64,000 nucleotides of DNA from assembly GCF_900241005.1 (NCBI RefSeq), contig NZ_OEST01000003.1:434001-498000 (forward strand), in the 5' to 3' direction. Below, one piece after another: positions 52,456 to 61,768 of this stretch; within the stretch, counting starts at the first letter, position 1, and every line of letters begins with the position of its first letter. The DNA is from Bacteroides cutis. GTDB taxonomy: Bacteria; Bacteroidota; Bacteroidia; Bacteroidales; Bacteroidaceae. Below the pieces are notes generated by a model. That model ran no database searches and was not told where the DNA came from. It worked only from the letters and a program-made list of their open reading frames with translations. A program made the position numbers and the translations under genes.

Positions 52456-53412
52456 ATGAAAAATATTTTGGTAATTGGAGCCACCGGACAGATCGGTTCG
52501 GAACTCACGTTGGAACTGCGTAAACGTTATGGTAATGATCATGTTATAGCCGGATATATTCCGAGTGCTATGCCTCAGGGGGAGTTAAAAGCATCAGGAC
52601 CTTCGGCCATTGCCGACGTGACGGATCGCCAGTCTATTGAAGTGGTAGCAAGACAATTCAAGATTGATACAATTTACAATCTGGCAGCATTGCTTTCGGT
52701 TGTAGCCGAAAGCCGTCCCGCCATGGCTTGGAAAATCGGTATAGATGGCCTATGGAATGTGCTGGAAGTGGCACGCGAATATGGTTGCGCTGTGTTCACT
52801 CCGAGTTCTATCGGTTCGTTTGGAGAGTCTACGCCACATGTGAAGACACCTCAAGACACTATTCAACGTCCACGTACCATGTACGGTGTAACAAAAGTGA
52901 CTACTGAATTGTTGAGCGATTATTACCATACGAAATATGGCGTGGATACCCGTGCGGTGCGTTTTCCGGGAATTATTTCCAATGTAACTCCTCCGGGTGG
53001 CGGTACTACCGACTATGCAGTGGATATTTTCTATTCGGCTGTGAAAGGCGAGAAGTTTGTGTGTCCTGTGAAGGCAGGTACCTATATGGATATGATGTAT
53101 ATGCCTGATGCCCTGAATGCGGCTATTACGCTGATGGAGGCTGCTCCGGCACGTTTGAAACACCGGAATGCATTCAACATCGCTTCCATGAGTTTTGACC
53201 CGGAAGAAATTTACCAAGCTATCAAGAAGCATGTGCCCGGCTTTGAAATGGAATATAACATCGATCCCCTGAAGCAATCGATTGCTGATAGTTGGCCTGA
53301 CAGTCTGGATGACTCTTGCGCTCGCGAGGAGTGGGATTGGAAACCCGAGTTTGATTTGGAATCTATGACGGTGGACATGCTTGAGAAGTTAAGAGCTAAA
53401 CTAAATAAGTGA
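52456..53412 (+). CDS. tdh: SDR-type L-threonine 3-dehydrogenase / NAD-dependent epimerase
   Basis: An extended short-chain dehydrogenase of 318 residues. GATGQIGSEL near the N-terminus binds NAD and YGVTKVTTELL supplies the catalytic Tyr and Lys. Such SDR-type proteins include the L-threonine 3-dehydrogenases, which oxidise threonine to 2-amino-3-ketobutyrate. The divergent kbl gene uses that product, which favours this role over sugar-nucleotide epimerase. The ATG at 52456 is chosen because the Rossmann strand follows at once; an upstream in-frame ATG at 52408 would place the start before the -7 box. Confidence 0.85.
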   Translation: MKNILVIGATGQIGSELTLELRKRYGNDHVIAGYIPSAMPQGELKASGPSAIADVTDRQSIEVVARQFKIDTIYNLAALLSVVAESRPAMAWKIGIDGLWNVLEVAREYGCAVFTPSSIGSFGESTPHVKTPQDTIQRPRTMYGVTKVTTELLSDYYHTKYGVDTRAVRFPGIISNVTPPGGGTTDYAVDIFYSAVKGEKFVCPVKAGTYMDMMYMPDALNAAITLMEAAPARLKHRNAFNIASMSFDPEEIYQAIKKHVPGFEMEYNIDPLKQSIADSWPDSLDDSCAREEWDWKPEFDLESMTVDMLEKLRAKLNK

Positions 53413-53431
53413 CCATAGAGGTCCGTAAAGG

Positions 53432-54280
53432 ATGAAAAAATTAGTAATGGGATTTTTGTTACTCGCTTTATGCGTTTCTTGTGGAAACCGTAAAGTGAAA
53501 ATGGATCCCTTCTCTACTATTACTGAAATGGTGGATTCGGCCAATCATAAGGTCGATACACTACAACAGGTAGAGGTAAAGGAAGAACCGAAACCGCTGG
53601 AAGCTGACGAGTTGTTTGATGATTTTATCTTCAACTACGCTACGGACGATACCTTGCAAAAGCAAAGGACGGTTTTTCCTTTGCCTTATTATAACGTTGA
53701 TACCCCATCGAAAATCGAAAAGAAGTATTGGAAACATGATTATCTGTTTGCGAAACAGAACTATTATACATTGCTTTTCGATAAGGAAGCCGATATGGAT
53801 ATGGTGGGGGATACGGCGTTGACATCTGTACAGGTGGAATGGATTTACCTCAAAACCCGTATGGTGAAGAAGTACTACTTTCAGCGTATCAAAGGAATGT
53901 GGATGCTTGAAGCAATCAATCTGCGCCGGATAGAAAAGGGGGAAAATGAAGATTTTGTAGACTTTTATACCCGTTTTGCTACAGATAGCCTGTATCAGAG
54001 CCGGCACATTAGTGACCCATTGCAATTTATCACCATAGATCCTGATGATGAATTTGCTATCCTGGAAACTACGCTTGATGTAAACCAGTGGTATGCTTTC
54101 CGCCCGTTGATGCCTGTTGATAGACTTTCCAATATCAATTACGGACAAAAGAACGAAGACCGGTCGACCTCCAAAATCCTGAAAGTGAACGGTATCGGCA
54201 ATGGTTATTCCAACATTTTCTATTTCCGGAAACGGGGAGGGGAATGGGAAATGTATAAATATGAAGATACAAGCATTTGA
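53432..54280 (+). CDS. DUF4348 lipoprotein
   Basis: A 282-residue lipoprotein with lipobox CVSC (Cys17 by reading MKKLVMGFLLLALCVSC). A linker with VKEEPKPLEADELFDDFI leads into the DUF4348 domain, which has a compact beta-rich fold with QVEWIYLKTRMVKKYYFQRI and GMWMLEAINLRRI. The function is unknown. It begins 19 bp after the dehydrogenase and is followed by murB 24 bp later. Confidence 0.8.
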   Translation: MKKLVMGFLLLALCVSCGNRKVKMDPFSTITEMVDSANHKVDTLQQVEVKEEPKPLEADELFDDFIFNYATDDTLQKQRTVFPLPYYNVDTPSKIEKKYWKHDYLFAKQNYYTLLFDKEADMDMVGDTALTSVQVEWIYLKTRMVKKYYFQRIKGMWMLEAINLRRIEKGENEDFVDFYTRFATDSLYQSRHISDPLQFITIDPDDEFAILETTLDVNQWYAFRPLMPVDRLSNINYGQKNEDRSTSKILKVNGIGNGYSNIFYFRKRGGEWEMYKYEDTSI

Positions 54281-54304
54281 TTTTAATAAAGAATTTGATT
54301 AATA

Positions 54305-55306
54305 ATGATTTGCAGAAGAAAGAATATACCTAACACATTTGGATTTGATGTGAAAGCCGCCACTTTTGTGGAGTATGGTTCAGTAGAAGAATTAAAAAAA
54401 CTGATTGATAATGGGTATGTTACTTCTCCTTTTCTGCATATCGGGCAAGGCAGTAATCTGTTGTTTGTTGGCGACTATAAAGGTACGGTGCTACATTCGT
54501 GTATACATGGGGTGGAAGTAACGGCGGAGGATGAAGTCAGCGTATCGGTGCGTGTAGGAGCCGGTGTGGTGTGGGATGATTTTGTGGCTTGCTGTGTGGA
54601 ACACGGATGGTATGGTGCCGAAAATCTTTCGTTGATACCTGGTGAGGTAGGAGCGAGTGCGGTACAGAATATCGGAGCTTACGGTGTGGAGGTGAAAGAC
54701 CTGATTGCTTCGGTGGAGACTGTGAACATTCAGGGTGATAAACGTGTTTATTGTGTGGACGAATGTGAGTATGCTTACCGTAAAAGCCTTTTTAAACGTC
54801 CGGAAATGAAGTCGGTATTTGTCACCCATGTCAATTTTCGATTGAGTAAAAAAGAACAGTATACGTTGGACTACGGTACTATACGTCAGGAGTTGGCGAA
54901 GTATCCTGCAGTTGACCTGAAAACTTTACGTAAAGTGATTATCGATATCCGTGAGAGCAAGTTGCCCGACCCGAAGATACTGGGTAATGCCGGGAGTTTT
55001 TTCATGAATCCTATTGTGTCTCGTGCCCGATTTGAGGAATTGTTGCGTCAATATCCGGCAATGCCCCATTATGATGTGGATGCCGGCCGTGTGAAAATAC
55101 CTGCGGGGTGGATGATAGATCAATGTGGCTGGAAAGGTAAGGCGTTGGGATCTGCTGCCGTTCATGATAAACAGGCATTGGTACTGGTCAATCTGGGTGG
55201 GGCGGAAGGAAAAGATGTGGTAGCCCTTTCGGATGCTGTGAGAGTGTCGGTGAAAGCGAAGTTTGGTATTGAAATTTATCCGGAAGTTTGTCTGATTGAA
55301 AGTTGA
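54305..55306 (+). CDS. murB: UDP-N-acetylenolpyruvoylglucosamine reductase MurB
   Basis: It makes UDP-N-acetylmuramic acid for peptidoglycan, using FAD and NADPH in the cytoplasm. The 333 residues have a FAD-binding domain with [18 protein letters not shown] and the C-terminal MurB domain with [10 protein letters not shown], where the proton-donor Ser lies, and [14 protein letters not shown]. The type I layout, as in E. coli. It sits between a DUF4348 lipoprotein and a PhnP-like hydrolase on the same strand. Confidence 0.95.
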   Translation: MICRRKNIPNTFGFDVKAATFVEYGSVEELKKLIDNGYVTSPFLHIGQGSNLLFVGDYKGTVLHSCIHGVEVTAEDEVSVSVRVGAGVVWDDFVACCVEHGWYGAENLSLIPGEVGASAVQNIGAYGVEVKDLIASVETVNIQGDKRVYCVDECEYAYRKSLFKRPEMKSVFVTHVNFRLSKKEQYTLDYGTIRQELAKYPAVDLKTLRKVIIDIRESKLPDPKILGNAGSFFMNPIVSRARFEELLRQYPAMPHYDVDAGRVKIPAGWMIDQCGWKGKALGSAAVHDKQALVLVNLGGAEGKDVVALSDAVRVSVKAKFGIEIYPEVCLIES

Positions 55307-55329
55307 TAATGGATAATTGATAATGAACA

Positions 55330-56094
55330 ATGAAACTGAGAATATTAGGGAGCGGAACTTCTACCGGGGTGCCGGAAATAGGTTGTACGTGTCCTGTTTG
55401 TACTTCTGCTGATCCTCGTGATAACCGTTTGCGTGCATCGTCTCTGCTGCATACGGATGATGCGGTGATATTGATAGATTGTGGTCCCGATTTTAGGGAA
55501 CAGATGTTGCGTACCTCTTCTTATGAGAAGATTGACGGTGTGCTCATTACACACGAGCATTACGACCATGTGGGCGGTTTGGACGATTTGCGCCCTTTCT
55601 GCCGTTTCGGGGAAATACCTGTTTATTCGGATACTTATACGGCTACTCATTTGCGGGCAAGAATGCCCTATTGTTTTGTGGATAAAATATATCCGGGAGT
55701 ACCTCGTATTTATCTTCAGGAAGTAGAGGCGGGTAAATCATTTTATATTCATAATACGGAGGTGATGCCTTTGCGTGTGATGCATGGTAAATTACCGATA
55801 TTGGGATATCGTATTGGCGGATGTTTGGGATATATCACGGATATGCACACGATGCCCGAAGAAGCTTATGAACAATTGAAAGGATTGGATGTTCTCGTAA
55901 TGAACGCTCTGCGTCCTCAGCCGCATCCCACACATCAAAGTATATCCGAGGCGCTGGTAGCTGCGGAACGGATTGGAGCGAAAGAAACCTACTTCATCCA
56001 CATGAGCCATCATGCCGGACTGCATGCTGAAATCAGTAAGCAACTTCCGTCTCATGTTCATTTTGCTTATGATGGCCTTGAAATAGTTTTCTAA
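55330..56094 (+). CDS. PhnP-like metallo-beta-lactamase-fold hydrolase
   Basis: A 254-residue cytoplasmic hydrolase of the PhnP-like MBL branch. It starts with LGSGTSTGVPEIGCTCPVC, whose Cys residues bind a structural zinc in PhnP. It has THEHYDHVGGLDD as the first metal motif and a C-terminal HMSHHAG. PhnP itself is a cyclic phosphodiesterase; relatives in Bacteroides lie outside phn operons, and here no phosphonate genes are near, so the substrate is unknown. It is separated from murB by 23 bp. Confidence 0.85.
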   Translation: MKLRILGSGTSTGVPEIGCTCPVCTSADPRDNRLRASSLLHTDDAVILIDCGPDFREQMLRTSSYEKIDGVLITHEHYDHVGGLDDLRPFCRFGEIPVYSDTYTATHLRARMPYCFVDKIYPGVPRIYLQEVEAGKSFYIHNTEVMPLRVMHGKLPILGYRIGGCLGYITDMHTMPEEAYEQLKGLDVLVMNALRPQPHPTHQSISEALVAAERIGAKETYFIHMSHHAGLHAEISKQLPSHVHFAYDGLEIVF

Positions 56095-56112
56095 ACTTTT
56101 TAAAACATTTGT

Positions 56113-56143
56113 TTTGTTTTATTAGTAGAAATGTTTATTTTTG
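56113..56143 (+). promoter_or_regulatory. Promoter of the DUF3352 gene
   Basis: TTTG (56113-56116), 19 bases, TATTTTTG (56136-56143), exact consensus. It decides the start of the next gene: a possible TTG start at 56141 lies within the -7 box and cannot be used, so the ATG at 56168 is taken. Confidence 0.75.
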
Positions 56144-56167
56144 CCAGATGTTGATGAATTGAATACC

Positions 56168-57799
56168 ATGAAGCTCCGACTCCTTATACGAATAGCAGTC
56201 ATTGTATCCGTACTTTTATTATGTACGGGTTTCGGTGTGTATTCGTTTTATCGCTTGAATGCAGTAGATAATCAAAAAGATTTCAATCTTTATACTTTAG
56301 TTCCGCAGGATGCTGTTGCTGTACTCGAAACCGATCGGGTATCAGATTTGGTAGAAGATATCAATCAGCTGAATTGCAGTAAGGACAATCATTTCTTATA
56401 TGTATCCGAACTTTTTGTTTATCTGAAGAATTATCTGCATACGTTGGCTGGAGATATTCCGCATGGACTTAGTAAACAGATGAATAAGGTACTTATAAGT
56501 TTCCATGAGCCTGATACACCTTTGAACCAAGTGTTGTATTGTAGTTTGGGATCGGGCGATTACGGGTTGGTTGAGTCATTTATTCAGAAATATTGTTCCA
56601 GTACATTCCCTTCTAAATACTTCGACTACGGGGGCGAGGAAATACGTATCTATCCAATGAATGACGGACGTTTTCTTGCTGCATATTTTACTGAAGATTT
56701 CTTAGCCATCAGTTTTCAAAAGCGTTTGATAGAACAGGTTATCGATGCCCGTCATTCTAAAAAATCACTAATGGATGTTTCTTCTTTTCGTACTATGCAT
56801 GCCGGCAAGAATAGTAATGTGGCAGCCACCGTTTATATGCGTATGAAGGAGGTTGATATGGGTAAAGATACAGATGGTATCCGTGCTCAAACTCATCTGG
56901 GTAGTTGGGCGGAATTTGACATGAAGTTTAATGAGGGGGCTATCTATTGTTCGGGCGTCAGCCATGGGACGGATAGTACTCAGACGTTTATCAATGCGCT
57001 GCGTAAACAAAAACCAATAGAAGGCTTTCCGGGTGAATGGTTGCCTGCATCTACTTTCTTTTACGACCAGTGGGCTATTTCGGATATGGAATCGATGTTT
57101 AACTTCACTGCGCGGCAGGAATATGCAAAGGCCACGTATTCTGATTATATCAAGCAGAGAGATGAAGAGTGGATGCATTTTTTTAAGGAATATGCTGGAG
57201 AAAATATCATGTCCTGTCTTTTTCAATCGAAAGATACAACGGATGTCCATCCTTGTGCGGTGATGAGTATTCCGGTGAAAAATGAGAGTAGGGCGGAGCA
57301 TCGCCTGCAAAATTTATTGTATGTAACTCCGAAAGAGGAAGATGCTCCGACTGTACCTAAATCTTTGCCGAAATATGCCTTGTATCCTCACGCAAGAAGG
57401 TTTCAGCAGTATTTGTTACCTCGGAATACGATGTTGACACAACTCACAGGTATTACAAAATCCGCTCTTTACACTTATGCTTGCTTCTATCGGGGGAACT
57501 TACTGTTGGCGCCAGATGCGCAGAGTCTTTCGGCCTATATCGATGCGATAGAAAGTAATGAAATTTTGGATGGAACTTCAGTTTACGAAGAAAGTGCAGG
57601 GAGTCTTTCACCGGTTTACAACTTTGCAATGATGGTGGACATGGAGAAAATGATGGACCAGCCTGAAACTTATGTACGGTTAGTGCCTAATTTCTTTTTT
57701 CGTCAGGCAAAATTCTTTCGTCATTTTATGATTGCCGTACAGTTTACGTGTGTGGAAGGAGTGGTTTATCCGAATATCGTGTTGCTTTATAAGAACTGA
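56168..57799 (+). CDS. DUF3352 domain protein
   Basis: A 543-residue protein anchored by one N-terminal membrane segment (about 5-25, LIRIAVIVSVLLLCTGFGVY). It is followed by a large extracytoplasmic DUF3352-type region with LVPQDAVAVLETDRVSDL near the start and FFYDQWAISDMESMF in the middle. These are conserved in Bacteroidota, probably periplasmic, of unknown function. The start is the ATG at 56168, because the promoter -7 box covers the upstream TTG. It ends at a bidirectional terminator. Confidence 0.75.
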   Translation: MKLRLLIRIAVIVSVLLLCTGFGVYSFYRLNAVDNQKDFNLYTLVPQDAVAVLETDRVSDLVEDINQLNCSKDNHFLYVSELFVYLKNYLHTLAGDIPHGLSKQMNKVLISFHEPDTPLNQVLYCSLGSGDYGLVESFIQKYCSSTFPSKYFDYGGEEIRIYPMNDGRFLAAYFTEDFLAISFQKRLIEQVIDARHSKKSLMDVSSFRTMHAGKNSNVAATVYMRMKEVDMGKDTDGIRAQTHLGSWAEFDMKFNEGAIYCSGVSHGTDSTQTFINALRKQKPIEGFPGEWLPASTFFYDQWAISDMESMFNFTARQEYAKATYSDYIKQRDEEWMHFFKEYAGENIMSCLFQSKDTTDVHPCAVMSIPVKNESRAEHRLQNLLYVTPKEEDAPTVPKSLPKYALYPHARRFQQYLLPRNTMLTQLTGITKSALYTYACFYRGNLLLAPDAQSLSAYIDAIESNEILDGTSVYEESAGSLSPVYNFAMMVDMEKMMDQPETYVRLVPNFFFRQAKFFRHFMIAVQFTCVEGVVYPNIVLLYKN

Positions 57800-57835
57800 A
57801 AAAGGATAATGTAATCTATATTATCCTTTTTCAAT
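57799..57835. terminator. Bidirectional terminator
   Basis: TGAAAAAGGATAAT and its perfect 14-bp complement with a 9-base loop lie between the convergent DUF3352 and DUF3127 genes, with A and T runs on the outer sides. Confidence 0.8.
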
Positions 57836-57841
57836 TATCAG

Positions 57842-58210
57842 TTAAAACGGCAGGTCGTCCTTGACGTCTCCAGCCAGAAATTCCGGTGCGGCAGTTGGTG
57901 CCGGCGGTGGAACAGGAGCGCCTGGTGCAGGTGCGGCGGCGTTTACGCGTTCTACTTTCCATGCACGGATACTGTTGAACCAGCGATCTTGCCATTGGCG
58001 TGCATCTACGTCGAAAGAAACGGTCAATTCTTCACCCATCTGGATGTTGAATTGATCAATTTTGTCTGCTCCGAAAACATCGAAACACATTTTGCGGGGA
58101 TATTGACCATGATCTTCAATCACGTATTCCTGTGCCTTCCATTCGTTACCCGTCTTTGAAACTCCACCTCTGGGCTGGAGTATAGCGATAATCTTTCCTG
58201 TAAATTCCAT
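57842..58210 (-). CDS. DUF3127 protein with SSB-like tail
   Basis: A 122-residue protein. The first 90 residues form a DUF3127 OB-like fold (EFTGKIIAILQPRGGVSKTGNEW, a QEYVIEDHGQYPRKMCFDVFG strand, ELTVSFDVDARQW). A Pro/Ala-rich linker (about 93-110) leads to an acidic end, DVKDDLPF. The layout is that of single-stranded DNA-binding proteins, whose acidic Phe-ending tail binds partner enzymes. Its ssDNA role is inferred from fold and tail, not shown. It lies next to dnaN, though on the other strand. Confidence 0.85.
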   Translation of the reverse strand: MEFTGKIIAILQPRGGVSKTGNEWKAQEYVIEDHGQYPRKMCFDVFGADKIDQFNIQMGEELTVSFDVDARQWQDRWFNSIRAWKVERVNAAAPAPGAPVPPPAPTAAPEFLAGDVKDDLPF

Positions 58211-58293
58211 TGTTCTCTTTTTTAATGATGCGGCGAAGTTACAATTTTTTAGGAATATGAGACGAATAAACGACTGTTTTTTCTTGCTATTTC

Positions 58294-58324
58294 TTTGTCA
58301 TAGGGAATTCTTTTTTTAACTTTG
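58294..58324 (+). promoter_or_regulatory. dnaN promoter
   Basis: TTTG (58294-58297), 19 bases, TAACTTTG (58317-58324), followed after 50 bp by the dnaN ATG. Confidence 0.7.
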
Positions 58325-58374
58325 TCCGTTAGTTAACAAGAAGGATAAAATTAAAACTTAAATATACAGAATAT

Positions 58375-59499
58375 ATGAAATTTATCGTTTCGAGTACTGC
58401 GCTCTCCAGCCATTTGCAGGCTATCAGCCGCGTGATTAATTCAAAAAATGCGCTGCCTATTTTGGATTGTTTTCTATTTGAACTACAGGATGGAACTTTG
58501 TCAGTAACTGTTTCCGATAGTGAAACGACCATGGTTACTACGGTTGAAGTGAACGAAAGTGATATGGACGGACGTTTTGCCGTAACTGCCAAGACATTGT
58601 TGGACGCTTTGAAGGAAATTCCTGAGCAACCGTTGGCATTCGACGTTAATCCGGAATCATTGGAAATAACAGTACAGTATCAGAATGGTAAATATAGTCT
58701 GGTGGGGCAGAATGCTGATGAATTTCCGCAATCAGCGATGTTGGGTGAAAATGCCGTACGTGTGGAAATGGATGCACAGATTTTGTTGGGAGGTATCAAC
58801 CGCGCCGTATTTGCTACGGCTGACGACGAACTTCGTCCGGTGATGAATGGTATTTATTTTGACATCACGACAGAAGATATTACGATGGTAGCTTCCGACG
58901 GCCATAAGCTGGTACGTTGTAAAACGTTGGCTGCCAAAGGTAACGAACGTGCTGCTTTTATCCTTCCCAAGAAACCGGCTTCATTGATGAAGAATCTGTT
59001 GCCGAAGGAACAAGGTGCGGTAGTTGTTGAGTTTGACGAACGTAATGCGGTGTTTACGTTGGCAAGCTACCGAATGGTGTGCCGCCTGATTGAAGGACGT
59101 TATCCGAACTATAATTCCGTAATTCCGCAGAATAATCCTTATAAGGTGACGATAGACCGCCAACAACTGGTTGGTGCATTGCGCCGTGTATCTATCTTTT
59201 CTTCACAGGCAAGCAGTCTTATCAAGTTGCGTATGCAAGAGAACCAGATTGTAATTTCGGCACAGGATATCGATTTCTCTACATCCGCTGAAGAAAGTTT
59301 GATGTGCCAATATGCGGGTAATCCGATGAGTATCGGTTTTAAATCTACTTTCCTGATTGATATTCTCAATAATATTTCTGCCGATGAAGTTGTTATCGAA
59401 TTGGCCGATCCGTCACGTGCCGGTGTCATCATTCCGGTAGAGCAGGAAGAAAATGAAGATTTATTGATGCTGTTGATGCCGATGATGCTGAATGATTAA
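58375..59499 (+). CDS. dnaN: DNA polymerase III sliding clamp (beta subunit)
   Basis: The processivity clamp of the replicase. The 374 residues show the three repeated clamp domains, with LKEIPEQPLAFDV in the first, GIYFDITTEDITMVASDGHKLVRC in the second and the end PVEQEENEDLLMLLMPM(M) typical of the beta C-terminus. The length is normal. dnaA and other origin genes are not close by. It is followed by a REP-like repeat and then a DnaQ-type exonuclease. Confidence 0.96.
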   Translation: MKFIVSSTALSSHLQAISRVINSKNALPILDCFLFELQDGTLSVTVSDSETTMVTTVEVNESDMDGRFAVTAKTLLDALKEIPEQPLAFDVNPESLEITVQYQNGKYSLVGQNADEFPQSAMLGENAVRVEMDAQILLGGINRAVFATADDELRPVMNGIYFDITTEDITMVASDGHKLVRCKTLAAKGNERAAFILPKKPASLMKNLLPKEQGAVVVEFDERNAVFTLASYRMVCRLIEGRYPNYNSVIPQNNPYKVTIDRQQLVGALRRVSIFSSQASSLIKLRMQENQIVISAQDIDFSTSAEESLMCQYAGNPMSIGFKSTFLIDILNNISADEVVIELADPSRAGVIIPVEQEENEDLLMLLMPMMLND

Positions 59500-59531
59500 T
59501 AATAATTTATCATCACAAGGACATTAGTTCA

Positions 59532-59618
59532 TTGAACCACAGATTATACAGATTTCCACAGATTATTTTCCAAATATATGATTTATCTGTGCTAATCTGT
59601 GTAATCTGTGGTTTCAAA
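59532..59618. repeat. REP-like imperfect palindrome (copy 2) after dnaN
   Basis: The left arm (59532-59565, starting TTGAACCACAGATTAT) and the right arm (59585-59618, ending TAATCTGTGGTTTCAAA) are near-complementary. Both consist of three CACAGATTA / TAATCTGTG words. It is related to the element at 48533-48611, which uses CACGGATTA. Confidence 0.75.
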
Positions 59619-59660
59619 GTTTTCATGTACTTGCAGTGAACTTATATAAAGAAATACATA

Positions 59661-60431
59661 ATGAAATTAAACTTGAAGAACCCTATTGTCTTTTTCGATT
59701 TGGAAACTACGGGTACCAATATCAATACAGACCGGATAGTAGAAATTTGTTATCTTAAGGTATATCCCAACGGTAATGAGGAGTCCAAGACTATGCGTAT
59801 CAATCCCGAAATGCATATTCCTGCCGAGGCATCCGCCGTTCACGGTATCTATGACGAGGATATAGCAGATTGTCCTACTTTTAAGGAAGTGGCGCGAAAC
59901 ATAGCGAATGACATTGAGGGATGTGACCTTGCCGGTTTCAATTCCAACCGTTTCGATATCCCTGTGCTGGTCGAAGAGTTTCTGCGTGCCGATGTGGATA
60001 TTGATATATCTAAACGTAAATTTGTGGATGTGCAGGTTATTTTCCATAAGATGGAACAGCGTACTTTGTCTGCCGCTTACAAATTTTATTGCGGTAAGAA
60101 CCTGGAAGATGCCCACACTGCGGAAGCCGATACCCGTGCTACCTACGAAGTACTGATGTCACAGCTTGACCGTTATGAGGAATTGCAGAATGATATAGCT
60201 TTCCTTGCAGATTACTCCAGTTTTAATAAAAACGTAGATTTTGCCGGTCGTATGGTCTATGATGAAAAGGGTGTGGAAGTCTTTAACTTCGGCAAGTACA
60301 AAGGTATACCCGTATCGGAGGTGTTGAAGCGTGATCCCGGTTATTATAGTTGGATACAGAACAGTGACTTTACACTGAACACCAAAGCTGTGCTGACCAA
60401 GATCCGTTTGCGTGAGATGACTCAAAAATGA
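59661..60431 (+). CDS. DnaQ-type 3'-5' exonuclease with ExoX-like C-terminus
   Basis: A 256-residue DEDDh exonuclease. FFDLETTGTN gives Asp13 and Glu15; a middle Asp lies in GFNSNRFDIPVL; HTAEADTRATYEV supplies the final His and Asp. The C-terminal region (about 205-250) with FNFGKYKGIPVSEVLKRDPG resembles the extra module of ExoX-like enzymes. It could act in proofreading or repair. Its place between dnaN and coaBC is common in Bacteroides. Confidence 0.9.
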   Translation: MKLNLKNPIVFFDLETTGTNINTDRIVEICYLKVYPNGNEESKTMRINPEMHIPAEASAVHGIYDEDIADCPTFKEVARNIANDIEGCDLAGFNSNRFDIPVLVEEFLRADVDIDISKRKFVDVQVIFHKMEQRTLSAAYKFYCGKNLEDAHTAEADTRATYEVLMSQLDRYEELQNDIAFLADYSSFNKNVDFAGRMVYDEKGVEVFNFGKYKGIPVSEVLKRDPGYYSWIQNSDFTLNTKAVLTKIRLREMTQK

Positions 60432-60510
60432 CAATTTTTTATCTTGGTAGCATTTTTACATCAATTGAAGACAGTTCACGCAATTAGTAATTAGTAATCA
60501 CATAATTTTC

Positions 60511-61734
60511 ATGGCAAATACTCTGAAAGGAAAGAAAATCGTATTGGGTATCACAGGAAGCATCGCCGCATACAAGGCCTGCTATATTATTCGCGGACTG
60601 ATAAAACGGGGAGCAGAAGTGCAAGTTGTAATAACCCCTGCCGGTAAGGAATTTATTACACCTATCACTCTGTCCGCCCTGACCAGCAAACCTGTTATTA
60701 GCGAGTTCTTTGCACAACGTGACGGTACTTGGAACAGCCATGTGGATTTGGGACTGTGGGCAGATGCCATGTTGATAGCTCCTGCAACCGCTTCTACTAT
60801 CGGAAAAATGGCAAATGGCATTGCCGACAATATGTTGATAACCACTTATCTTTCGGCAAAGGCTCCTGTATTCGTTGCTCCCGCCATGGATTTGGATATG
60901 TATGCCCATCCCTCCACACAGAAGAATTTGGATATGTTGCGTTCTTACGGAAATCATATCATTGAACCGGGTACGGGCGAATTGGCAAGCCACTTGGTTG
61001 GTAAAGGACGAATGGAGGAACCGGAGGTTATTATCCGTCGTTTGGAAGAATACTTCGCAAAGACAGAAGGTGATTTGTTAGGAAAGACCATTTTGATAAC
61101 TACCGGACCGACTTACGAGAAAATTGATCCGGTACGTTTCATCGGTAATTATTCTTCCGGTAAGATGGGGTTTGCACTTGCCGATGAATGTACCGGCAGA
61201 GGCGCGAAGGTTATATTGGTGACGGGTCCTGTCCAGCAGCAGACACATTATCCGGTTTTTATGAGGCAGGATGTGGAGTCGGCAGAACAGATGTTCAATG
61301 CCGTCACTTCATTGTTTGGCAATGTGGATGCCGCTATCCTGACCGCGGCTGTAGCCGACTATACACCGGAACAGGTGGCAGATCAGAAAATCAAACGGGA
61401 AAAGACAGGTGAAATGACATTGAACCTGAAGCCTACGCAGGATATAGCTGCTTATCTGGGAAATCTTAAAGCGTTGTATCCGGAGAAAGTATTGGTAGGT
61501 TTTGCTCTTGAGACAAATGATGAACAGCATAATGCGGAAGATAAACTGAACCGGAAAAATCTGGATTTTATCGTACTCAACTCTTTGAATGATAAGGGGG
61601 CGGGTTTCCGTTGTGATACCAATAAAGTAAGTATCATAGACCGGAAAGGTAAGACGGACTACCCTTTGAAATCCAAAGTTGAAGTGGCTGCTGACATCAT
61701 AGACCATCTGGTAGAGGTACTGAAGAGTAAATGA
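60511..61734 (+). CDS. coaBC: Bifunctional phosphopantothenoylcysteine decarboxylase/synthase CoaBC
   Basis: Two steps of coenzyme A synthesis. In 407 residues, the flavoprotein CoaC half (about 1-180) has LGITGSIAAYKAC, the NSHVDLG His and the PAMDLDMY loop. The CoaB half (about 190-407) has TTGPTYEKIDPVRF, the SSGKMGFALADE region and AAVADYTP. It comes 79 bp after the exonuclease; recN follows after 34 bp. Confidence 0.95.
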   Translation: MANTLKGKKIVLGITGSIAAYKACYIIRGLIKRGAEVQVVITPAGKEFITPITLSALTSKPVISEFFAQRDGTWNSHVDLGLWADAMLIAPATASTIGKMANGIADNMLITTYLSAKAPVFVAPAMDLDMYAHPSTQKNLDMLRSYGNHIIEPGTGELASHLVGKGRMEEPEVIIRRLEEYFAKTEGDLLGKTILITTGPTYEKIDPVRFIGNYSSGKMGFALADECTGRGAKVILVTGPVQQQTHYPVFMRQDVESAEQMFNAVTSLFGNVDAAILTAAVADYTPEQVADQKIKREKTGEMTLNLKPTQDIAAYLGNLKALYPEKVLVGFALETNDEQHNAEDKLNRKNLDFIVLNSLNDKGAGFRCDTNKVSIIDRKGKTDYPLKSKVEVAADIIDHLVEVLKSK

Positions 61735-61768
61735 TCAATTAGTATATCATTAAATTGTAAATGTAGCC

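Noticed and set aside
56141..56167. TTG start codon for the DUF3352 gene
   Set aside because: The TTG is part of the -7 box of an exact consensus promoter, so it would lie upstream of the transcript start; the ATG at 56168 also gives a normal membrane anchor.
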